Shown here: positions 29,934 to 31,183 of the stretch, one piece after another | Position numbering within the stretch: position 1 is the first letter of the stretch | How the letters are laid out: each line of letters starts with the position of its first letter | Source of the DNA: a virus | Strand: one strand, 5' to 3' | DNA length: 31,183 nt | IMG/VR virus record: IMGVR_UViG_3300037517_000619 | Coordinates: 1 to 31,183 of that record | Notes under the pieces: model-generated | Seen by the model: the letters and a program-made list of their open reading frames with translations, nothing else | The model's database searches: none | What the model was told of the DNA's origin: nothing | Program-made: the position numbers and the translations under genes

Positions 29934-29940
29934 GGTTGGA
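29917..29940. repeat. Inverted repeat across the primase-helicase stop codon
   Basis: TCCAACCT at 29917-29924 and AGGTTGGA at 29933-29940 are perfect 8-base inverted arms around eight bases. GGTTGGAA also occurs at 29887 and at 30062, and AGGTTGGCAGG at 30070 and, inverted, at 27848-27858, so the same core flanks the gene. There is no T run, so a standard terminator is not supported. Confidence 0.5.
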
Positions 29941-29970
29941 AGGCCGAGAACCCCTGCCCTGCAGCCCTTT

Positions 29971-29994
29971 TACTAACTATACTAACCTACTAAC
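29971..29994. repeat. Three TACTAAC repeats
   Basis: TACTAAC occurs at 29971-29977, 29980-29986 and 29988-29994, nine and eight bases apart, in a short AT-rich stretch between GC-rich blocks. TATACT at 29978-29983 could serve as a -10 element, but no -35 is visible. The last copy also forms an inverted repeat with TTAGTAG at 30007-30013. Such short tandem repeats beside a replication initiator gene resemble iterons. Confidence 0.6.
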
Positions 29995-30015
29995 TAAGGG
30001 AATACTTTAGTAGAA

Positions 30016-30060
30016 GGGGGGGAGGGTGCAGGGAAATCCCCCCTAAGGCCAGCTAGGGGG
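30016..30060. other. G-rich run with competing hairpins in the non-coding island
   Basis: A run of seven G at 30016-30022 is followed by GGG at 30024 and GGG at 30031, which satisfies the usual four-tract G-quadruplex pattern on the plus strand. CCCCCC at 30038-30043 can pair with the G run, or CCCCCTA at 30039-30045 can pair with TAGGGGG at 30054-30060 in a perfect 7-bp stem. These structures exclude each other, so the stretch could switch. The whole 29934-30117 interval has no plausible gene. Confidence 0.5.
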
Positions 30061-30117
30061 AGGTTGGAAAGGTTGGCAGGCGGCCTATGGTGTTGCTGTA
30101 TTGCAATGAGGCTACGG

Positions 30118-30399
30118 ATGGGCGCGTTTCACGAAGTCGAGGGGCAGACTGTTTGGATCGGGCGCAAGACCTACCCGAAGCCGGACTGGCCCCTGCGTGA
30201 CTTGGAGCCCGGCGGTTCGTTCCTGGTCCCCATGACAGATGGCGTTGACGCCACCGGAAGAACGGAGCCTGTGATCCGCGCCTACATCACCCGCTACTCC
30301 AAAACGACCTACACAAAGCACCACGTCCATCGGGTTGACGGTGGACTCTTGGTTATGCGAAGCACATCACCTCACATTCGTCTCACACGCCTACGGTGA
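30118..30399 (+). CDS. 93-residue protein, unknown function
   Basis: From ATG 30118 the product starts MGAFHEVEGQTVWIGRKTYPK and continues with LEPGGSFLVPMTDGVDATGR and VIRAYITRYSKTTYTKHHVHRVDGGLLVMRST. GAGG at 30108-30111 lies 6 bases upstream; ATG 30106 is an alternative start without spacing. It is a small beta-rich, basic protein. The GGSFLVP-type turn and RAYITRYSKTT strand with basic residues could be a DNA-binding surface as in short phage regulators, but I do not recognise a family. It is the first gene after the non-coding island. Confidence 0.62.
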   Translation: MGAFHEVEGQTVWIGRKTYPKPDWPLRDLEPGGSFLVPMTDGVDATGRTEPVIRAYITRYSKTTYTKHHVHRVDGGLLVMRSTSPHIRLTRLR

Positions 30400-30403
30400 A
30401 TCC

Positions 30404-31072
30404 ATGGCAACCCTCACCCTCGACATCCAGTCAGAGCTGCCCAAGGCCATCCGGTGGACCGACACCATGACCAAGCAGCTGCCCTTCGCCATCAGCCAGG
30501 CGCTGAACAAGGTGGGCTTTGACGCCAAGGATGCGCTCAAGGGCGCCTCACGCCAATACTTCGACAACCCCACCCCGTTCATCCAGAACGCATGGCGGGT
30601 AGACAAGAGCACCAAGCGCAGCCTTGTGGTCACCCTGTTCCCTGAAGCCAAGCGTGAGCCCTACCTGCGCGCCAACATCACGGGCGGCAGACGTGGCACC
30701 AAACCATTCGAAGCCAAGTTCCTGGGGCAGGCCAGCAGCGCCATCCCGAGCGACAGCAAGCTCATCCCTGCCGCGATCAAGCGCAACGCTGCGGGGAACG
30801 TCTCTCTGAGCGCCTTGAAGCGCATTCAGCAGCAGATCGGGGGTCAAGGGCGCGGCGGCGTGTTTGTGGGCACCCCAGCGGGCACAGGGCGGCCTCCTGG
30901 CGTCTACCAGCGCATGGCACGCGGAAAGCTCAAGCCCCTGTTCGTTGCCGTGTCAGCCGCCACCTATCGCCCGATTTTCCCCATCACCGAGATCGGCACC
31001 AAGGTTGCTGAGCGTCGCTTCGGTAACTACCTCCGCACCAGCCTCGAGAAGGCGGTGGCATCGGCCAAGTGA
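30404..31072 (+). CDS. Putative virion completion protein (gpZ-like, low certainty)
   Basis: The 222-residue product from ATG 30404 begins MATLTLDIQSELPKAIRWTD, has a helical part (KQLPFAISQALNKVGFDAKDAL), a SRQYFDNPTPFIQNAWRVD segment, strands (SLVVTLFPEAKREPYLRANITGG) and a basic C-terminal half with RRGTKPFEAKFLG. PFAISQALN-type helices followed by a beta domain recall minor tail Z and other head-tail completion proteins of siphoviruses. It lies at the edge toward the likely packaging genes, apart from the main tail block. I cannot exclude an unrelated structural protein. A longer upstream frame is rejected because it covers the previous gene. Confidence 0.55.
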   Translation: MATLTLDIQSELPKAIRWTDTMTKQLPFAISQALNKVGFDAKDALKGASRQYFDNPTPFIQNAWRVDKSTKRSLVVTLFPEAKREPYLRANITGGRRGTKPFEAKFLGQASSAIPSDSKLIPAAIKRNAAGNVSLSALKRIQQQIGGQGRGGVFVGTPAGTGRPPGVYQRMARGKLKPLFVAVSAATYRPIFPITEIGTKVAERRFGNYLRTSLEKAVASAK

Positions 31073-31183
31073 CAGCACATCACGCAAGCGTTATGCGCGC
31101 ACATGGGTGAGGTCCGAGATCCCCTGCGCCGCAACGGATCTCGCGGGTCCCTCCGGCCCAAAAGCTCGGGGGTGATCGCAGAC
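31073..31183. other. Possible cos / terminase boundary region at the window end
   Basis: No complete gene is seen after 31072. CGAGATCC at 31115-31122 and GGATCTCG at 31136-31143 are perfect 8-base inverted arms around 13 bases. GCGGGTCCCTCCGGCCC follows at 31143-31159, a motif I loosely associate with sequence before terminase genes of cos-type phages. A frame open from ATG 31103 to the end encodes only 27 residues and cannot be judged. The position after the last replication-side gene fits a packaging start site. Confidence 0.3.

Noticed and set aside
31103-31183. Open frame from ATG 31103 to the window end
   Set aside because: Only 27 codons are visible, with Arg/Ser-rich sequence and an inverted repeat inside. 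It could be a gene start or non-coding cos DNA, so no gene is called.
1-31183. CRISPR array, tRNA genes, insertion sequence or integrase with att site
   Set aside because: I looked for regular direct repeats with spacers, for tRNA-like cloverleaf sequence and for transposase or integrase motifs and found none. The only regular repeats are the protein-coding ones at 249-1898 and the short ones after 29934.

Overview
This window looks like about three quarters of the genome of a lambda-like siphovirus, or a prophage of that type. There are no rRNA or tRNA genes, no housekeeping genes, and genes are packed head to tail with 1-, 4- or 8-base overlaps. The lambda tail order is intact: tail terminator, tail tube, frameshifted G/GT chaperones, tape measure, M, L, K, I, J, fibre. 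High GC and the style of several small proteins (those starting MTEHPITPPPELV and MTPATFLDQQ, the dCTP deaminase, the fibre companions) remind me of phages and prophages of Synechococcus/Cyanobium-type picocyanobacteria. That host is an inference from memory, not a search. Terminase, portal, capsid, integrase and repressor genes are not seen, so the window is part of a genome, probably cut between the head genes.

Layout. 1-16073 (+): late virion and lysis genes. These are the end of a beta-rich structural protein, a ten-repeat propeller-like protein, the tail module, fibre genes, two holin-like membrane proteins, a two-domain endolysin and a dCTP deaminase, closed by a good Rho-independent terminator at 16103-16135. 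16165-16860 (-): three small genes. 16997-17468 (+): a small acidic protein and an HNH nuclease. 17465-20572 (-): a run of about fourteen very small, mostly overlapping genes (DUF3310, an HTH protein, Cys-rich proteins, tiny membrane proteins, an NrdR-like zinc ribbon), with one candidate promoter and a structured leader. 20609-20833 (+): a lone small gene. 20811-23202 (-): a recombination module (RecE-like exonuclease, RecT-like annealing protein, excisionase-like HTH protein, a short accessory protein).

23280-29933 (+) is the most interesting part. It encodes a PAPS-reductase-like enzyme (IbrA/DUF3440 type), a protein that fuses an ectoine-synthase-like cupin to a ParB/IbrB-like domain, two small unknown proteins, an SF2 helicase with a zinc ribbon, a VRR-NUC nuclease and a prim-pol/PriCT/VirE-like replicative primase-helicase. 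The first six overlap each other and are probably one translationally coupled operon. The PAPS-reductase/cupin-ParB/two-small-protein cassette is the best candidate for an undescribed system: its chemistry (ATP pyrophosphatase plus cupin cyclase/lyase fold plus ParB-type nucleotide-binding fold) suggests a small-molecule or DNA modification, or a regulatory function as for IbrAB, but nothing here proves which.

29934-30117 is a non-coding island with triple TACTAAC repeats, three short perfect inverted repeats and a G-quadruplex-type G run: a candidate origin or control region. 30118-31072 (+) holds two further genes, the second perhaps a virion completion protein, and the window ends at a possible cos/terminase boundary containing a perfect 8-bp inverted repeat.
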